Assembly (NCBI GenBank): GCA_022842225.1
Contig: JALHPX010000191.1
Coordinates: 1-5,587 of the forward strand
Length of the DNA: 5,587 bases
Source of the DNA: a bacterium
GTDB lineage: Bacteria > Bdellovibrionota > FAC87 > UBA2466
Reading direction: 5' to 3'
Positions 4,968 through 5,587 of this stretch are shown here, piece by piece (the stretch's first letter is position 1; every line of letters begins with the position of its first letter). The notes under the pieces were generated by a model that saw only the letters and a list, made by a program, of their open reading frames with translations, did no database searches and had not been told where the DNA came from. A program made the translations under genes and the position numbers.

Positions 4968-5587
4968 ATGTCGGAAGTAATTTTAGTCAGTGGCGCGTCG
5001 TCAGGAATTGGCGAAGCCCTGGTGCAGCTGTTGTTGCAAAAGGGTTATCGAGTCGCGGGCCTTGCCCGCACGATGGATGTAAATTCCTCTAGCAGCAATT
5101 TCCTTCCCGTCCGTTGCGACGTCGCTGATCCGGCACAAGTCCAATCCGCCGTACAATTCGTTTTGAAAACCTGGGGCCAGATTGATTGTGTCATCGCCAA
5201 CGCCGGCTTTGGCGTGGTGGGTGATATCGCCGATCTCAAACCTCAAGATTTTGCGCGTCAGCTGGATGTAAATTTCTACGGCGTGCTCTATCTGCTGCAA
5301 GCGACTCTAGGGGAACTGCGTAAACGCCGCGGCCGCATTGGCATTGTCGGCAGCGTGAATAGCTATTTGGCATTGCCGGGCGCATCCGCCTATGCGGTGA
5401 GCAAGTTTATGGTGCGAGCGTTGGCCGATGCCTTGCGCCTGGAGGAACGCGAACACGGAGTCAGCGTTACCTTCCTAGCTCCGGGCTTCATCGACACCGG
5501 CTTTCGCCGGGTGAGCAATTCCAATATTAAAGTAGAGAAGGCGCCCGACCCCATTCCGCTCTGGATCCAGATGTCATCGCCTCAGTG
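4968..5587 (+). CDS. Classical short-chain dehydrogenase/reductase (partial, 3' end beyond window)
   Basis: This NAD(P)-dependent oxidoreductase has a Rossmann fold and acts in the cytoplasm; 206 codons are present. The cofactor loop is SGASSGIG (8-15). R34 after the second strand (GLAR) suggests a preference for NADP. CDV (50-52) is the adenine-ring region and NAG (78-80) the structural motif after strand four. N102 (LDVNFYG) is the active-site Asn. The catalytic Ser129 lies in VGSVNS, and YAVSK gives Tyr142 and Lys146. PG at 172-173 and the following Thr177 belong to the nicotinamide-binding loop. All catalytic residues are intact. The usual family length is about 250-280 residues, so perhaps 40-70 are missing at the right edge. 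The ATG at 4968 gives the expected distance to the Gly motif, but there is no clear Shine-Dalgarno site, so translation may be coupled to the barrel gene 28 bp upstream. The substrate cannot be told from this sequence. Confidence 0.92.
   Translation, partial: MSEVILVSGASSGIGEALVQLLLQKGYRVAGLARTMDVNSSSSNFLPVRCDVADPAQVQSAVQFVLKTWGQIDCVIANAGFGVVGDIADLKPQDFARQLDVNFYGVLYLLQATLGELRKRRGRIGIVGSVNSYLALPGASAYAVSKFMVRALADALRLEEREHGVSVTFLAPGFIDTGFRRVSNSNIKVEKAPDPIPLWIQMSSPQ

Noticed and set aside
5001..5300. 99-codon minus-strand open frame
   Set aside because: It lies opposite the dehydrogenase gene, whose full set of family motifs shows that the plus strand is the coding one.

Overview
This window holds six genes that I can support. 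Three are on the minus strand at the left and three on the plus strand at the right, diverging from about position 3511-3610. Base composition looks moderate (roughly half G+C by eye). Four of the six products carry Sec-type signal peptides, and two of those look like outer-membrane beta-barrels, so the host is a Gram-negative (diderm) bacterium. The mix of lineage-specific exported proteins of unknown function reminds me of Bdellovibrionota or a similar group, but nothing in the window proves this.

Left region (1-2505): positions 1-169 hold no convincing gene, only a candidate plus-strand terminator for a gene lying to the left. Two minus-strand genes follow, overlapping by one base (TAATG). 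The upstream one (2505 to 1603) encodes an exported, Ala/Glu/Lys-rich coiled-coil protein. The downstream one (1603 to 170) encodes an exported Gly/Ser-rich, low-complexity protein with a conserved-looking C-terminal part containing two cysteines. The one-base overlap suggests translational coupling, so the two products probably act together in the periplasm or at the cell surface. I do not recognise either family.

Middle (2506-3610): a 276-bp intergenic stretch contains two small perfect inverted repeats and an unusually perfect Shine-Dalgarno sequence (plus strand) inside one of them. The latter is followed by a 49-codon GTG open frame antisense to the end of the next gene. The next gene (3510 to 2782, minus) encodes an alpha/beta-hydrolase-like protein. 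It keeps the acid and histidine motifs but has Gly where the nucleophile should be.

Right region (3611-5587): two exported small beta-barrel proteins are encoded 36 bp apart. After a further 28 bp comes a classical short-chain dehydrogenase/reductase, cut off by the window end. The three may form one transcription unit. I see no mobile element, CRISPR array, tRNA or rRNA. The exported gene pair at 170-2505, the nucleophile-less hydrolase and the hairpin-embedded ribosome-binding site are the items most worth a second look.
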